The notes: generated from the sequence alone by a model not told the origin. A stretch of DNA of 64,000 nucleotides from Metapseudomonas resinovorans DSM 21078 (GCF_000423545.1 NZ_AUIE01000001.1:186001-250000), one strand, 5' to 3'. Shown: positions 9,507 through 17,936, counted from the first letter of the stretch. Translations and numbers: made by a program.

Positions 9507-9827
9507 TCAGCCCATTCCGTACTCCCGCTCGACATACGCCACCCGCGTACGAAACGCCCGGTACCACTGCTCGCGGCCGCGCCGCTGCGCTTCCCGGTGT
9601 TCGGCCTGGGTCCGCCAGGTGCGAATTTCCGCTTCGCTACGCCAGTAGGACACCGTGATCCCCAGCCCATCGCTGCCCCGCGCGGATTCCACGCCCAGGA
9701 AGCCTGGCTGGTCGCGGGCCAGCTCCAGCATGCGCTCGGCAGTGGCGGCGTAATCCTGTTCCGTCTCGCTGCGCAGGGAGGTGAAGATCACTGCGTAGTA
9801 GGGTGGCTCCGGTGTGCGGGCAATCAT
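9507..9827 (-). CDS. Antibiotic biosynthesis monooxygenase (ABM) domain protein
   Basis: A 106-residue single-domain protein of the ferredoxin-like ABM fold. Visible family features are YYAVIFTSLRSETEQDY at the N-terminus, QPGFLGVES in the middle and the ITVSYWRSEAEI strand, with AEHREAQRRGREQWY near the end. Members range from heme-degrading monooxygenases to proteins without known activity; the catalytic residues are not conserved enough to assign one. Its start codon overlaps the stop of the upstream amidotransferase-like gene by 4 bases, so they form a two-gene operon. Confidence 0.85.
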   Translation of the reverse strand: MIARTPEPPYYAVIFTSLRSETEQDYAATAERMLELARDQPGFLGVESARGSDGLGITVSYWRSEAEIRTWRTQAEHREAQRRGREQWYRAFRTRVAYVEREYGMG

Positions 9828-10522
9828 CGGGCGTTCTCCTGGCAGGCGTTGACGAAGGCGCGTACCAGCGGCGGCAGGCGGCCGATCAGTGCGGCGCGCT
9901 CCGGTTGGAACAGCGTGGCCACGAAGAAGGGATGGCCGTCCAGCTCCACCGCCCTCACGGCGCCAAGGGCATCGGTGGCGGCAACCTTCAGTGGCCCCTG
10001 GGTGAGTGCTTCGCGGAAGTCGGGATTGAGGCCGTAGCCACAGAAGTAGCCCTCGAACGCTTCATGCGCGCCATAGGCTTGGGCCAGTTTCGAGCCGGGC
10101 AGCAACTGCACCCGTTCCAGGGTTTCGCGCAAGGCGCAGGGCAGGGGACTGATCACCGCGCGCGGTGCATCGGGCGAGTTTTCGGCGTGTTCCGCGTCGG
10201 TCCAGCCCAGCACATGGCGCGCATGCTCCAACAGTGCGTGCTGGAAGCCACCACAGGTACCGAGAAAGGGCTGGGCATTGCGCCGCGTATGGGCGATGGC
10301 CTGCAGTACGCCCTCGGTGTCGCGGTAGGGGCTGCCCGGGACGCACCAAAGGCCGTGGTATTCGTCCAGGCGGGCTTCGCCGAGGCGCTCGGTGGCCAGC
10401 CAGACACCTTCCAGCGCGCGGCCTGTGGCCTGCGCGGCGAGCTCCAGGGCGCGTGGAATGGCGCGGTGTGCGGTGATGCCGTCGTCCCTGTCGCCGATCA
10501 GGCCGATGCGCAGTTGCTTCAT
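9824..10522 (-). CDS. CTP synthase C-terminal-like amidotransferase homologue
   Basis: A 232-residue class I glutamine-amidotransferase-like protein that resembles the C-terminal half of PyrG but has no synthetase domain. The nucleophile elbow is visible as FLGTCGGFQHALLE with Cys90. The second catalytic element, normally HPE in PyrG, reads QPE at residues 206-208 (VATLFQPERAA), so the catalytic His is absent and glutaminase activity is doubtful. The family is usually annotated as CTP synthase C-terminal region-related protein and has no known role. It is the first gene of a pair with the ABM protein and is divergent from a LysR regulator, which probably controls it. Confidence 0.75.
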   Translation of the reverse strand: MKQLRIGLIGDRDDGITAHRAIPRALELAAQATGRALEGVWLATERLGEARLDEYHGLWCVPGSPYRDTEGVLQAIAHTRRNAQPFLGTCGGFQHALLEHARHVLGWTDAEHAENSPDAPRAVISPLPCALRETLERVQLLPGSKLAQAYGAHEAFEGYFCGYGLNPDFREALTQGPLKVAATDALGAVRAVELDGHPFFVATLFQPERAALIGRLPPLVRAFVNACQENAR

Positions 10523-10565
10523 CTCTGTCCTCCCATGCCGGGCACGGCTTGCACCCGTTCAGGCG

Positions 10566-10577
10566 AACTATATAGTT
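10566..10577. promoter_or_regulatory. Palindrome in LysR intergenic region
   Basis: A perfect 12-bp palindrome AACTATATAGTT lies in the 100-bp gap between the divergent amidotransferase-like gene and the LysR gene. It is a candidate regulator site or promoter element; no more can be shown from sequence. Confidence 0.4.
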
Positions 10578-10622
10578 GCGTCGAAGCAATCAATATTGGC
10601 GAATTGGCAAGGTGGGATTGCA

Positions 10623-11516
10623 GTGACGCAATACAGCATCGATCACGCCGACCTGGCTTTGGTCTTGGCGCTGGTTCGTGGCGGCACCCTGGCGCGGGCC
10701 GCCGAGCAACTCAAGGTGGATGTCTCCACCGTGTTCCGTTCCCTGCGTCGCCTGGAGCAGGCATTGGGCAGCGCGCTGTTCGAGAAGAGCCGCGCCGGCT
10801 ACCTGCCCAATGCGGCGGCACAACTGCTGGCGCAGCAGGCCGAGCTGGCGGAGCGGGCGCTCGAGGCCGCGCGCCTGGGGCTGGAGCAGGGGCGCGAGGC
10901 TGTCAGCGGCACCCTGCGCCTGACCTGCACGGATGCCGTGCTCCATGGTCTGCTGCTGCCCGCCCTGGCCCGTTTCATGCCGGCCTATCCCGCACTGGAA
11001 CTGGAGCTGACCACCTCCAACGATTTCGCCAACCTCAGCCGCCGCGACGCCGATGTCGCCCTGCGTCTGACCACCGCGCCGCCCGGTCATCTGGTGGGCC
11101 GCTGCCTGGGCCCTGTGCCTTACGTGCTCTGCGCGGCGGACAGTTACCTGGCGCGCTTGCCGGAACGCGACCCGGCGCGAATGAGCTGGATTGCCCCGGA
11201 CGATTTCCTGCCCAACCACCCCAGCCTGGTCTGGCGCCGCCAGCGTCACCCCGAGGTGCAGCCAGCCTACCGTTGCAACAGCATGCTGTCAGTGGCGCAG
11301 CTGGTGCGCGCCGGCCTCGGCGTGGCGGCGCTGCCGGAATTCCTGGTACGTGGCGAGCGGGGCCTGCAGGTCCTGGAAACCGACCTGTCCGGCTGCGCCA
11401 GCGCGCTCTGGCTGCTGACCCGGCCGGACTGCCGAGCCCTGCGTTCGGTTACCACCCTGTTCGAGGAACTGGCGCGCCATATCACGCTAGCGGGCACCGC
11501 CGCGCAGAGCGGCTAA
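10623..11516 (+). CDS. LysR family transcriptional regulator
   Basis: A 297-residue LysR-type regulator starting at a GTG (protein begins MTQYSIDHADLALV); upstream in-frame sequence belongs to the neighbouring gene and is not LysR-like. The winged helix-turn-helix covers residues about 8-65 (GGTLARAAEQLKVDVSTVFR, then SLRRLEQALGSALFEK). The effector-binding domain begins near residue 95 (GTLRLTCTDAVLHGLL). Divergence from the amidotransferase/ABM pair suggests that these are its targets. The effector is unknown. Confidence 0.9.
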   Translation: MTQYSIDHADLALVLALVRGGTLARAAEQLKVDVSTVFRSLRRLEQALGSALFEKSRAGYLPNAAAQLLAQQAELAERALEAARLGLEQGREAVSGTLRLTCTDAVLHGLLLPALARFMPAYPALELELTTSNDFANLSRRDADVALRLTTAPPGHLVGRCLGPVPYVLCAADSYLARLPERDPARMSWIAPDDFLPNHPSLVWRRQRHPEVQPAYRCNSMLSVAQLVRAGLGVAALPEFLVRGERGLQVLETDLSGCASALWLLTRPDCRALRSVTTLFEELARHITLAGTAAQSG

Positions 11517-11578
11517 CCTTGTTCAAGCTGTACTGCCCAAGTGCCAGTCCACCCGCCCGCAAGCCCCTGGAGGGCGCC

Positions 11579-12106
11579 ATGTTCAAAGCCATCGTTGCCA
11601 TCATCGTTGTCGCGATAGTCGGCGTGCTGGGATACGCCGCGATCAGCCCGGATCGCTTCCGCATCGAACGCACGACCACCATTGCCGCGCCGCCGGAAAA
11701 GGTCTTCCCCCTGATCAACGACCTGCACCAGTGGAAGGCCTGGTCACCCTGGGAGAAGATCGATCCGGCGCTCAAGCGCAGTTACAGCGGCCCGAAGGAG
11801 GGTGTGGGCGCGGTCTATGCCTGGCAGGGCAATAACGAGGTGGGCACCGGTAGCATGGAGATCACCCGGAGCGAGCCGGCATCGAAGGTAGAGATCAAGC
11901 TGGACTTCCAGATGCCCTTCGAGGCCCACAACACGGCCGAATTCACCTTGCAGCCGCAGAATGGCAGCACCCAGGTCACCTGGGCCATGTACGGGCCTTC
12001 GCCCTATACGCACCGGCTGATGCAGGTGTTCTTCGACATGGATGACATGGTCGGCAGCAAGTTCGACCAGGGCCTGATCAACCTCAAGGCCGCCGCCGAG
12101 AAATAG
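11579..12106 (+). CDS. SRPBCC family protein with N-terminal membrane anchor
   Basis: A 175-residue protein with one N-terminal hydrophobic helix (AIVAIIVVAIVGVLGYAAI, residues 4-22) followed by a START-like SRPBCC domain. The domain opens with IERTTTIAAPPEKVFPLIND and contains WSPWEK and a conserved TQVTWAMYGP strand. Such proteins bind hydrophobic ligands; in Pseudomonas many are labelled polyketide cyclase without evidence. The ATG follows a GGAGGGCGCC ribosome site. No operon partner is obvious, and the next gene has its own promoter signal. Confidence 0.85.
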   Translation: MFKAIVAIIVVAIVGVLGYAAISPDRFRIERTTTIAAPPEKVFPLINDLHQWKAWSPWEKIDPALKRSYSGPKEGVGAVYAWQGNNEVGTGSMEITRSEPASKVEIKLDFQMPFEAHNTAEFTLQPQNGSTQVTWAMYGPSPYTHRLMQVFFDMDDMVGSKFDQGLINLKAAAEK

Positions 12107-12228
12107 TCTGCTACGAACCGCTCGGCCCCTGGGCGGGCCGGGCGGATTCTCGCGGCTATCCTTCCTCTTTCGGCGACGAAAACCTGTAGCGGTCCATTCT
12201 GACGAAGAACGGAAATTTCCATCGGCCT

Positions 12229-12255
12229 TGTCGATTCCCGTAGTGGCCGAACGAC
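12229..12255 (+). promoter_or_regulatory. Candidate ECF42 promoter upstream of yciI-sigma
   Basis: TGTCGA (12229-12234), 17 bases, then CGAC (12252-12255). These are the -35 and -10 elements I recall for ECF42 sigma factors. The same elements with the same 17-base gap occur at 13961-13987, before the SnoaL-like gene. Confidence 0.65.
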
Positions 12256-12296
12256 CAATGGGTGTCAGTACCCTGCAGCCACCCGAGGAACCCACC

Positions 12297-12674
12297 ATGA
12301 AATACCTGTGCCTGATCTATATCGAGGAAGCCAAGCTCGCCACCCTGACCGATGCCGATTACCAGGCCATCGCCGGCGAATGCATCGACTACACCGAGCA
12401 GCTCACCGCCAGCGGCCACTACCTGGCGTCCAATGCCCTGGAGTCGGTGCGCACCGCCACCACCCTGCGCATGCAGGGCGGGCGCGTATCCATGACCGAC
12501 GGCCCCTTCGCTGAAACCAAGGAGCAACTCGGCGGCTTCTATCTGATCGAGGCGCGTGACCTCAACGAAGCCCTGCAGATTGCCTCCAGGATTCCGCCGG
12601 GACGCCTGGGCTGCATCGAGGTGCGTCCGGTACGCGAGCCTGAGGTGCGACCCACGCTGGGTGCCGCCTCGTGA
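12297..12674 (+). CDS. YciI-like (DGPF domain) protein
   Basis: A 125-residue YciI-related protein of the DGPF group. It opens MKYLCLIYIEE and carries the eponymous motif as MTDGPFAETKEQLGGFYLIE (residues 65-84). These proteins form ferredoxin-like dimers and are regularly encoded beside ECF42 sigma factors, as here, where the sigma gene begins 17 bases downstream. The biochemical activity is not established. It probably acts as a partner or target of the sigma factor. Confidence 0.9.
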   Translation: MKYLCLIYIEEAKLATLTDADYQAIAGECIDYTEQLTASGHYLASNALESVRTATTLRMQGGRVSMTDGPFAETKEQLGGFYLIEARDLNEALQIASRIPPGRLGCIEVRPVREPEVRPTLGAAS

Positions 12675-12690
12675 AGACACGGAGGGCCTG

Positions 12691-13929
12691 ATGGACGAGG
12701 CTGAACTGCGCCAGCGGGTCGAGGCGATCTACCGCAGCGACTCGCGTCGCGTGCTGGCCACCCTGATTCGCCTGCTGGGGGATTTCGACCTGGCCGAGGA
12801 AGCCCTGCACGACGCCTTCATCGCCGCCGTGCAGCAGTGGCCCCGGGATGGCATGCCGGCCAACCCGCGCGCCTGGCTGGTGTCGGCGGGGCGCTTCAAG
12901 GCCATCGACAGCCTGCGCCGACGCGCCCGTTTCGATGCCTCGAAGCGCCACCTGGTGGATGAGCTGGAGGAGGCCGCCAGCGCCTTCGAAGAGGGTGAGG
13001 ATGTGGAGGACGACCGCCTGCGGCTGATCTTCACCTGCTGTCACCCGGCACTGCCGGCTGACGCCCAGGTGCCGCTGACCCTGCGCGAGGTCTGCGACCT
13101 GAAGACCGAGGAAATCGCCCGCGCCTTCCTCAGCAGCCCGTCCACCATTGCCCAGCGCATTGTCCGCGCCAAGGCGAAAATCCGCGACGCGCGCATTCCC
13201 TATCAGGTGCCGGCCCTCGCCGAGTTGCCGGAGCGGCTGGAAAACGTCCTGCGGGTCATCTACCTGGTCTTCAACGAGGGCTATTCGGCGTCCTCCGGCG
13301 ATTCGCTGATCCGTACCGACCTGTCCGCCGAAGCCATTCGCCTGGCGCGGCTGCTTCTCGAACTGCTGCCGGACCCGGAAGTCATGGGCCTGCTCGCGCT
13401 CATGCTGCTGCACGACTCGCGCCGCGCCGCCCGCGCGACCGAGGATGGCGAGCTGATACTGCTGGACGACCAGGACCGCAGCCTGTGGGATCGGGCGCAG
13501 ATCGCCGAGGGACTTGCCCTGGTGACCCAGGCCCTGGCCAGCCGGCGCGTCGGTGTCTATGCCCTTCAGGCTGCCATCGCCGCCGTACATGCCCAGGCTG
13601 CGGATGCCGCGCGCACCGACTGGGGGCAGATCGTGGGCCTCTACGACGTGCTGCAGCGCCTGGTGCAGTCGCCCGTGGTGGCACTCAACCGAGCCGTGGC
13701 CATCGCCATGCGTGATGGCCCCGAAGCGGGCTTGGTTGAGGTGGATGCGCTGCTTGAGGCTGGCGAGCTGAATGACTACCACCTGGCCCATGCCGCCCGT
13801 GCTGACCTCTGTCGCCGCCTCGGGCGCAAGGCCGACGCGCAGGCGGCCTATCGCAGTGCCCTGGCGCTGGCGCGCCAGGAACCCGAGCGACGCTTCATCG
13901 AGAAGCGCCTGCGTGAACTGGAGCGTTGA
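12691..13929 (+). CDS. ECF42-group RNA polymerase sigma factor
   Basis: A 412-residue sigma factor, about twice the length of a typical ECF. Region 2 is near residues 10-85 (IRLLGDFDLAEEALHDAF and NPRAWLVSAGRFKAIDSLRR). Region 4 is near 105-165 (CCHPALPADAQVPLTLREVC, then PSTIAQRIVRAKAKIRDA). A long C-terminal extension with YLVFNEGYSAS and TPR-like helices to the end (AHAARADLCRRLGRKADAQ) is the mark of the ECF42 group, which has no classical anti-sigma; the extension is thought to control activity. The ATG at 12691 follows a GGAGGG site. It is co-transcribed with the YciI gene. Confidence 0.93.
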   Translation: MDEAELRQRVEAIYRSDSRRVLATLIRLLGDFDLAEEALHDAFIAAVQQWPRDGMPANPRAWLVSAGRFKAIDSLRRRARFDASKRHLVDELEEAASAFEEGEDVEDDRLRLIFTCCHPALPADAQVPLTLREVCDLKTEEIARAFLSSPSTIAQRIVRAKAKIRDARIPYQVPALAELPERLENVLRVIYLVFNEGYSASSGDSLIRTDLSAEAIRLARLLLELLPDPEVMGLLALMLLHDSRRAARATEDGELILLDDQDRSLWDRAQIAEGLALVTQALASRRVGVYALQAAIAAVHAQAADAARTDWGQIVGLYDVLQRLVQSPVVALNRAVAIAMRDGPEAGLVEVDALLEAGELNDYHLAHAARADLCRRLGRKADAQAAYRSALALARQEPERRFIEKRLRELER

Positions 13930-13960
13930 GGGCACCGCTCGTCGGCCTTGACCGGAGTGG

Positions 13961-13987
13961 TGTCGAAGTCGGGCAGCGGCCCACGAC
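13961..13987 (+). promoter_or_regulatory. Candidate ECF42 promoter upstream of SnoaL-like gene
   Basis: TGTCGA (13961-13966), 17 bases, then CGAC (13984-13987), 65 bases before the ATG of the SnoaL-like gene. It is identical in both elements and spacing to the site at 12229-12255. Confidence 0.65.
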
Positions 13988-14051
13988 TAAGCGAGAGTCC
14001 GCCGGCAGCGCGCTCGGCGGAACCCCTTACCGGAACCCAAGGAGATGCACT

Positions 14052-14495
14052 ATGAGCAGCGAAACCCTCAAGGCTACCGCCGAACTGGAAGTGCACGAAG
14101 TCTTCAACCAGTGGCTGAAGGCGGCCCGCGCAAAGGATGTGGATGCCATCCTGGCCTGCTATGCCGATGACGTGATCGCCTTCGATGCCATCCTCAAGCT
14201 GCAATTCAAGGGCCTCCAGGCCTACGGGCAGCATTGGCGTTTTTGCACGGAGATGTGCGGCGGCGACGGAATCTTCGAACCGGCCGATCCGACTATCCAT
14301 GCCGACACCAGCGTCGCCTTCCTGCATTGCCTGGTCCGCTGCGGCGGCGAGCAGGACGGCGAGGTGAAGACCAGCTGGATGCGCGGTACCCAGTGCTACG
14401 TCAAACGCGGCGGGCACTGGAAGATCGTCCACGAGCATTTCTCCGCGCCCTTCGACATGGAAAGCGGCAAAGCGCTGTTCGACCTCCAGCCCTGA
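14052..14495 (+). CDS. SnoaL/NTF2-like (DUF4440-type) protein
   Basis: A 147-residue cone-shaped NTF2-like protein. Family features are the N-terminal helix VHEVFNQWLKAARAKDVDA, the strand ACYADDVIAFD and the C-terminal GTQCYVKRGGHWKIVHEHFS. The fold is used by isomerases, cyclases and many small stress proteins. It follows the ECF42 gene in the same direction and has its own copy of the candidate ECF42 promoter, so it is probably a member of that sigma regulon. Substrate unknown. Confidence 0.87.
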   Translation: MSSETLKATAELEVHEVFNQWLKAARAKDVDAILACYADDVIAFDAILKLQFKGLQAYGQHWRFCTEMCGGDGIFEPADPTIHADTSVAFLHCLVRCGGEQDGEVKTSWMRGTQCYVKRGGHWKIVHEHFSAPFDMESGKALFDLQP

Positions 14496-14502
14496 CCCGG
14501 AC

Positions 14503-14527
14503 GCGACGGGGCATCATGCCCCGTCGC
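14503..14527 (+). terminator. Hairpin after SnoaL-like gene
   Basis: GCGACGGGGCA and TGCCCCGTCGC form a perfect 11-bp stem with a 3-base loop, 7 bases after the stop codon. There is no clear T tract, so it may end transcription weakly or protect the 3' end. Confidence 0.6.
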
Positions 14528-14540
14528 AGGGGGGATGGGC

Positions 14541-14823
14541 TTACGCCGCGAGGCGCGCTGCCAGTTCCGCCAGCGTCACATGCCCCTTGAAGCCGCCACG
14601 GCTGAGCGCCGGCTCGCCGTCCTCGATGGCGCGGGCGAAGGTAATGGCCGGGTCGGCCTTCAGCTTCAGCAAGTAGCGCTGCAGGTGCGGGAAGGCCTGC
14701 CCCTGCAACAGGCGGTCCAGGTTGGCGCATTGCCCCCGAACATCCTCGGCCCCTTTCTTGCGCAACACGGCCTTGGTGGAGTCAGAGCCGTCGGCCATCT
14801 CGTAGGCCTCCCAGCTGCCACGC
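14541..14823 (-). pseudogene. C-terminal remnant, probably glutathione S-transferase-like
   Basis: On the minus strand about 95 codons encode a protein-like C-terminus: GAEDVRGQCANLDRLLQG, then RYLLKLKADPAITFARAIED and GGFKGHVTLAEL. The ending resembles the C-terminal helices of some glutathione S-transferases. The N-terminal thioredoxin-like domain is missing, and upstream codons run into a fragment of another gene on the opposite strand. I read it as a deletion remnant; the family assignment is tentative. Confidence 0.45.
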
Positions 14824-15069
14824 TCGACGGCGGTGGAGGTGCTGCTCAAGTGCGACCTGGCCCGGGCCGCCGAAGAACTGGACAGCGGCATCGGCCTGCT
14901 GGAGCCGCTAGAGGAAGGCGTTTTGCTGCGCACCCGAACCGACAGCATGGGCTGGTTCGCCCGCCAACTGGTGAAGCTGTCCTTCGAATTCGAGGTGCGC
15001 GAGCCGGAAGCGCTGCGCGAGGAGATCCGCACCTGCGCGGAGCGGTTGTTGAAATGGGTGGGTCCGTAG
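14824..15069 (+). pseudogene. C-terminal remnant of YafY-type WYL-domain regulator
   Basis: About 80 codons encode AVEVLLKCDLARAAEELD, LLEPLEEGVLLRTRTDSMGW and a tail FEVREPEALREEIRTCAERL. This matches the very end of YafY-like regulators with a WYL domain, which have an N-terminal helix-turn-helix and about 230 residues in full. The helix-turn-helix and most of the WYL domain are absent, and the sequence directly abuts the remnant on the other strand. A single deletion that removed the 5' ends of two divergent genes would explain both fragments. Confidence 0.65.
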
Positions 15070-15218
15070 CCGGTCTCCCCGCTCCCTTTGGGAAAGGGGT
15101 CGAGGGTGAGGGAAGCGCCAGGCCGGCTCGATTTCGCCAATGAAATCCCCCCGCAGGCAATCCACCCCGGCCTTTCAGCCGTTAAACTCGGCCGTCCCTT
15201 CAGTACCCGAGCAAGCCC

Positions 15219-16079
15219 ATGGATATCGACCTGGCGCGTACCTTCCTGGAGATCGTCCGCAGCGGCAGCTTCGTCGCCGCCGCCGAGCGCCTGCATGTCA
15301 CCCAGACCACCATCACGGCGCGGGTGCAGAACCTGGAGCAGCAACTGGATTGCCGGCTTTTCGTGCGCAATCGTGCCGGCGCGAGGTTGACCGCCGATGG
15401 CGAGGTGTTCGTCGCCTATGCCAACCAACTGGTGCAGACGTGGGAAGCGGCCCGGCGTGACCTGCCCCTGCCTGAGGGCTATCGCGACGTGCTCAACCTG
15501 GGGGGCGAAACGAGCCTGTGCAGCCCGCTGGTGCTCAACTGGGTGATTCGTCTGCGCCAGCGCATGCCGTCCCATGCTGTACGTGCGGAAGTGGGTGAGG
15601 CTGGCCACCTGCAGCAGCAGTTGCAGAGCGGCCTGCTCGATGCCGCCCTGGTCTATCGCCCTGATTACTGGCCGGGCTTGCAGGTTGAGTTGCTGCTTGA
15701 GGAAAAGCTGATCCAGGTGCGTTCGGCGAGTAACCCTGAGCCGTACATCTACAACGATTGGGGGCCGGAATTCCGCCAGCGCCATGATGCCGCGCTGCCG
15801 GAGAAGGCCAGCGCCGTGCTGGCCACTAACCTCGGCCCGTTGGCCCTGCACTACATCCTGCAGTGCGGCGGCTCCGGCTATTTCCGGGCGCGCGTGGTGC
15901 AGGGGCATCTGGAAAGCGGTGAACTGGAGCGCGTGGAAAGGGCGCCGGAGTTCACCAATCCCACTTACCTGGTCTATTCCCGCGAGAAGGATTCTCCGGC
16001 GTTGCGCCAGGCTATCGACATATTGCGCGAGGTGGTGGCCGAGGATATCGACTGGTCCCGGCGCTGGGACCCGATCTGA
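15219..16079 (+). CDS. LysR family transcriptional regulator
   Basis: A 286-residue LysR regulator. The N-terminal helix-turn-helix is DLARTFLEIVRSGSFVAAAE then RLHVTQTTITARVQNLEQQL (residues 4-45). The ligand-binding part begins near residue 85 and is followed by a tail ending DIDWSRRWDPI. No divergent enzyme gene is adjacent; the upstream neighbour is the YafY remnant, so the original target may have been lost in the same rearrangement. Effector unknown. Confidence 0.9.
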   Translation: MDIDLARTFLEIVRSGSFVAAAERLHVTQTTITARVQNLEQQLDCRLFVRNRAGARLTADGEVFVAYANQLVQTWEAARRDLPLPEGYRDVLNLGGETSLCSPLVLNWVIRLRQRMPSHAVRAEVGEAGHLQQQLQSGLLDAALVYRPDYWPGLQVELLLEEKLIQVRSASNPEPYIYNDWGPEFRQRHDAALPEKASAVLATNLGPLALHYILQCGGSGYFRARVVQGHLESGELERVERAPEFTNPTYLVYSREKDSPALRQAIDILREVVAEDIDWSRRWDPI

Positions 16080-16111
16080 GTGCGGGTTTCAGCCACCGCC
16101 CAGAGCAAACC

Positions 16112-16172
16112 GTAGCCCGGATGAAATCCGGGGATGCTTCGCACGGTGCTTTCCGGATTGCATTCGGGCTAC
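16112..16172. repeat. Imperfect palindromic repeat (GTAGCCCGGATG family)
   Basis: GTAGCCCGGATGAAATCCGG on one side and TTCCGGATTGCATTCGGGC-TAC on the other form an imperfect inverted repeat between the LysR gene and the 3' end of the HPP gene. A partial copy of one arm (GGATTTCATCCGGGCTAC) lies at 26482-26499. This repeat type is common between genes in Pseudomonas. Confidence 0.75.
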
Positions 16173-16177
16173 TCGAC

Positions 16178-17344
16178 TCAGCTCGCCAATTGCAATGCCG
16201 GCGGCGGCTGCAGGTCCTGCAACCAATTGCGGTACAGCGCGGCGATCAGGTCGCTCTGGCTGACGATCCCTGCCACACGACCGCTGTCATCCAGCACCGG
16301 CAAGCAATGCAGACCCTGGTCCGACAGCAGCGACACCAACTCCACCACCGGTGTGTCCACGGTCACGCAGCGCACCGGGCGGCTCATCAGGCGTGAAACC
16401 GGCGCTTCGCGGCGGGCACGGAAACGTTCGGCGAGGTTGCGGGGGGCTGCGCTGGCGGCATGACCGAGCAGGTCGGAGAGGGTCAGGATGCCCACCAGAT
16501 GCTGCTTGTCATCCAGTACCGGTAGGGCTTTCAGGTGATGCTGGTCGAGCAACTGCCACGCCTCGCTGACCGGCGCATGAGGGCTGATGCAGCGCAGATC
16601 GCGGGACATGATTCTCGCCGCCCGCAGGTCGCCCATGCTGCGCCGCAGCGCGTGTTTCTCTGCAAGTTGCAGCAGGCGCTGGAGATCGTCGCGGGTCACG
16701 TCGACGAAGCTTCCGAACTCGGCCAGTGCGCGGTCCAGGTCTTTGTCGGCTATGCCATTACGCTCGCCTGGTCGCGGGTCAGCGGTCAGGTGCGGGCCAC
16801 TGGCAGGATGAGCGACTTTGCGCGGGTAGGTGGAGCCGCAGAGGTTGTTGATCAGCAACGCTGTACCCACCAGCAGCAGGGACCCAACCAGTACCGGCAG
16901 CAACAGGTGCCAGCCTTGGGCAGCGAGGGCAGGTCCGCCAAGCGCAGCGCCAACAGCGATTGCGCAGCTCGGTGGATGCAGGCAACGCAAGGCTTGCATG
17001 GTCACCAGGGTCATGCCGAAGGCCAGCGCAGCGCTTGTCAGCAGCGGCAGGCCCCAGTGGGCGACCAGAAGGCCGATGGCAGCCGCCAGCACATTGCCGG
17101 CCACTACCGGCCAGGGCTGGGCCACGGGGCTGGAGGTCACAGCGAAGAGCAGCACGGAAGAGGCGGCGAACGGCGCAGCAAGGCGCAGTCCGAGGTCGGT
17201 GTCGAAAAAATGGATGCACGCCAGGGTGGCCAGGGCCACGGCGATGCAGCCGCCAACGGCGGCACGCAGCCACTCCCGCGGCGGGGCGGTGCTGGCGTCC
17301 GGCAGCAGGCGTTGCAGCCAGAGACGCAGGGGGTTCTGGGGCAT
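16178..17344 (-). CDS. HPP family membrane protein with two CBS domains
   Basis: A 388-residue protein. The N-terminal half (about residues 20-170) has several transmembrane helices and the family motif LRCLHPPSCAIAVGAALGG. The C-terminal half holds two CBS domains, about 245-295 (MSRDLRCISPHAPVSEAW, LLDQHHLKALPVLDD) and 325-380 (MSRPVRCVTVDTPVVELV, DQGLHCLPVLDDSGRVAGI). HPP proteins have been linked to nitrite transport in plants and cyanobacteria; CBS pairs usually bind adenine nucleotides and gate the membrane part. Substrate here is unknown. The gene ends 4 bases from a palindromic repeat. Confidence 0.9.
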   Translation of the reverse strand: MPQNPLRLWLQRLLPDASTAPPREWLRAAVGGCIAVALATLACIHFFDTDLGLRLAAPFAASSVLLFAVTSSPVAQPWPVVAGNVLAAAIGLLVAHWGLPLLTSAALAFGMTLVTMQALRCLHPPSCAIAVGAALGGPALAAQGWHLLLPVLVGSLLLVGTALLINNLCGSTYPRKVAHPASGPHLTADPRPGERNGIADKDLDRALAEFGSFVDVTRDDLQRLLQLAEKHALRRSMGDLRAARIMSRDLRCISPHAPVSEAWQLLDQHHLKALPVLDDKQHLVGILTLSDLLGHAASAAPRNLAERFRARREAPVSRLMSRPVRCVTVDTPVVELVSLLSDQGLHCLPVLDDSGRVAGIVSQSDLIAALYRNWLQDLQPPPALQLAS

Positions 17345-17936
17345 GGGTACGACACTTGGCAGTTGATAAAAGGAGAGACCGCAAGGCTCTGTACGAAAAC
17401 TGCCAACGGGTTTCGCGCCTGACGCGTCGCTCGGTGACCTTTCGTACGGGCCCTGGGTCCCTCAATCCCACTGGGGTGGGGGTTCCATCCTTGGATATGG
17501 AAATGTTTTCTTCTCGCGCACGGTTCCTCGGGAGGTCTGCTTGTGCAGGCCACTCCGGGCCGGGCGTCGGGGATGGCGGGAATCCTAAGCGATGGCTGGA
17601 TAGCGGGCTAATGAATGTTATTGGGGTTTAAGTTCAGAAAAATTGCATCAAATGACGCTGGCCTGCCTGTCGCCGCAGCAACAACGTGCCCCAGGGTGCC
17701 GGTGTTATCTGTTCGTGCCAGATGACCTGGCTGAGGACTGGCCTGATTATTCTGCTGGTGCTGATACGCGGCGGGGACAGGTTGGCGTGGCTTGTTGAAC
17801 AAGCGACCTGAAGTAATGACTGGAGCTGCAGGATGGGGGGAAAGCCATCCTGCGTATCCGGGCGGGGGCGATTGCTGGCAGGCAAGTCCGATATCGGCCC
17901 AGGCAGGCTTCGCAACAGCCGATAGGGGGCAGGAGG
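17345..17936. other. 592-bp intergenic region
   Basis: Holds the promoter of the HPP gene (which reads leftward) and the 3' side of the CigR-like gene. A minus-strand open frame at 17634-17915 has no recognisable domain, no ribosome site and unusual composition, so I leave it out. I see no repeat or RNA structure. Confidence 0.4.

Noticed and set aside
9803-11578. Very long plus-strand open frame running into the SRPBCC gene
   Set aside because: It runs antisense through the amidotransferase gene and out of frame through the LysR gene; only the last 175 codons encode a recognisable protein.
17634-17915. 93-codon minus-strand open frame
   Set aside because: No ribosome site, domain or protein-like composition; probably chance.
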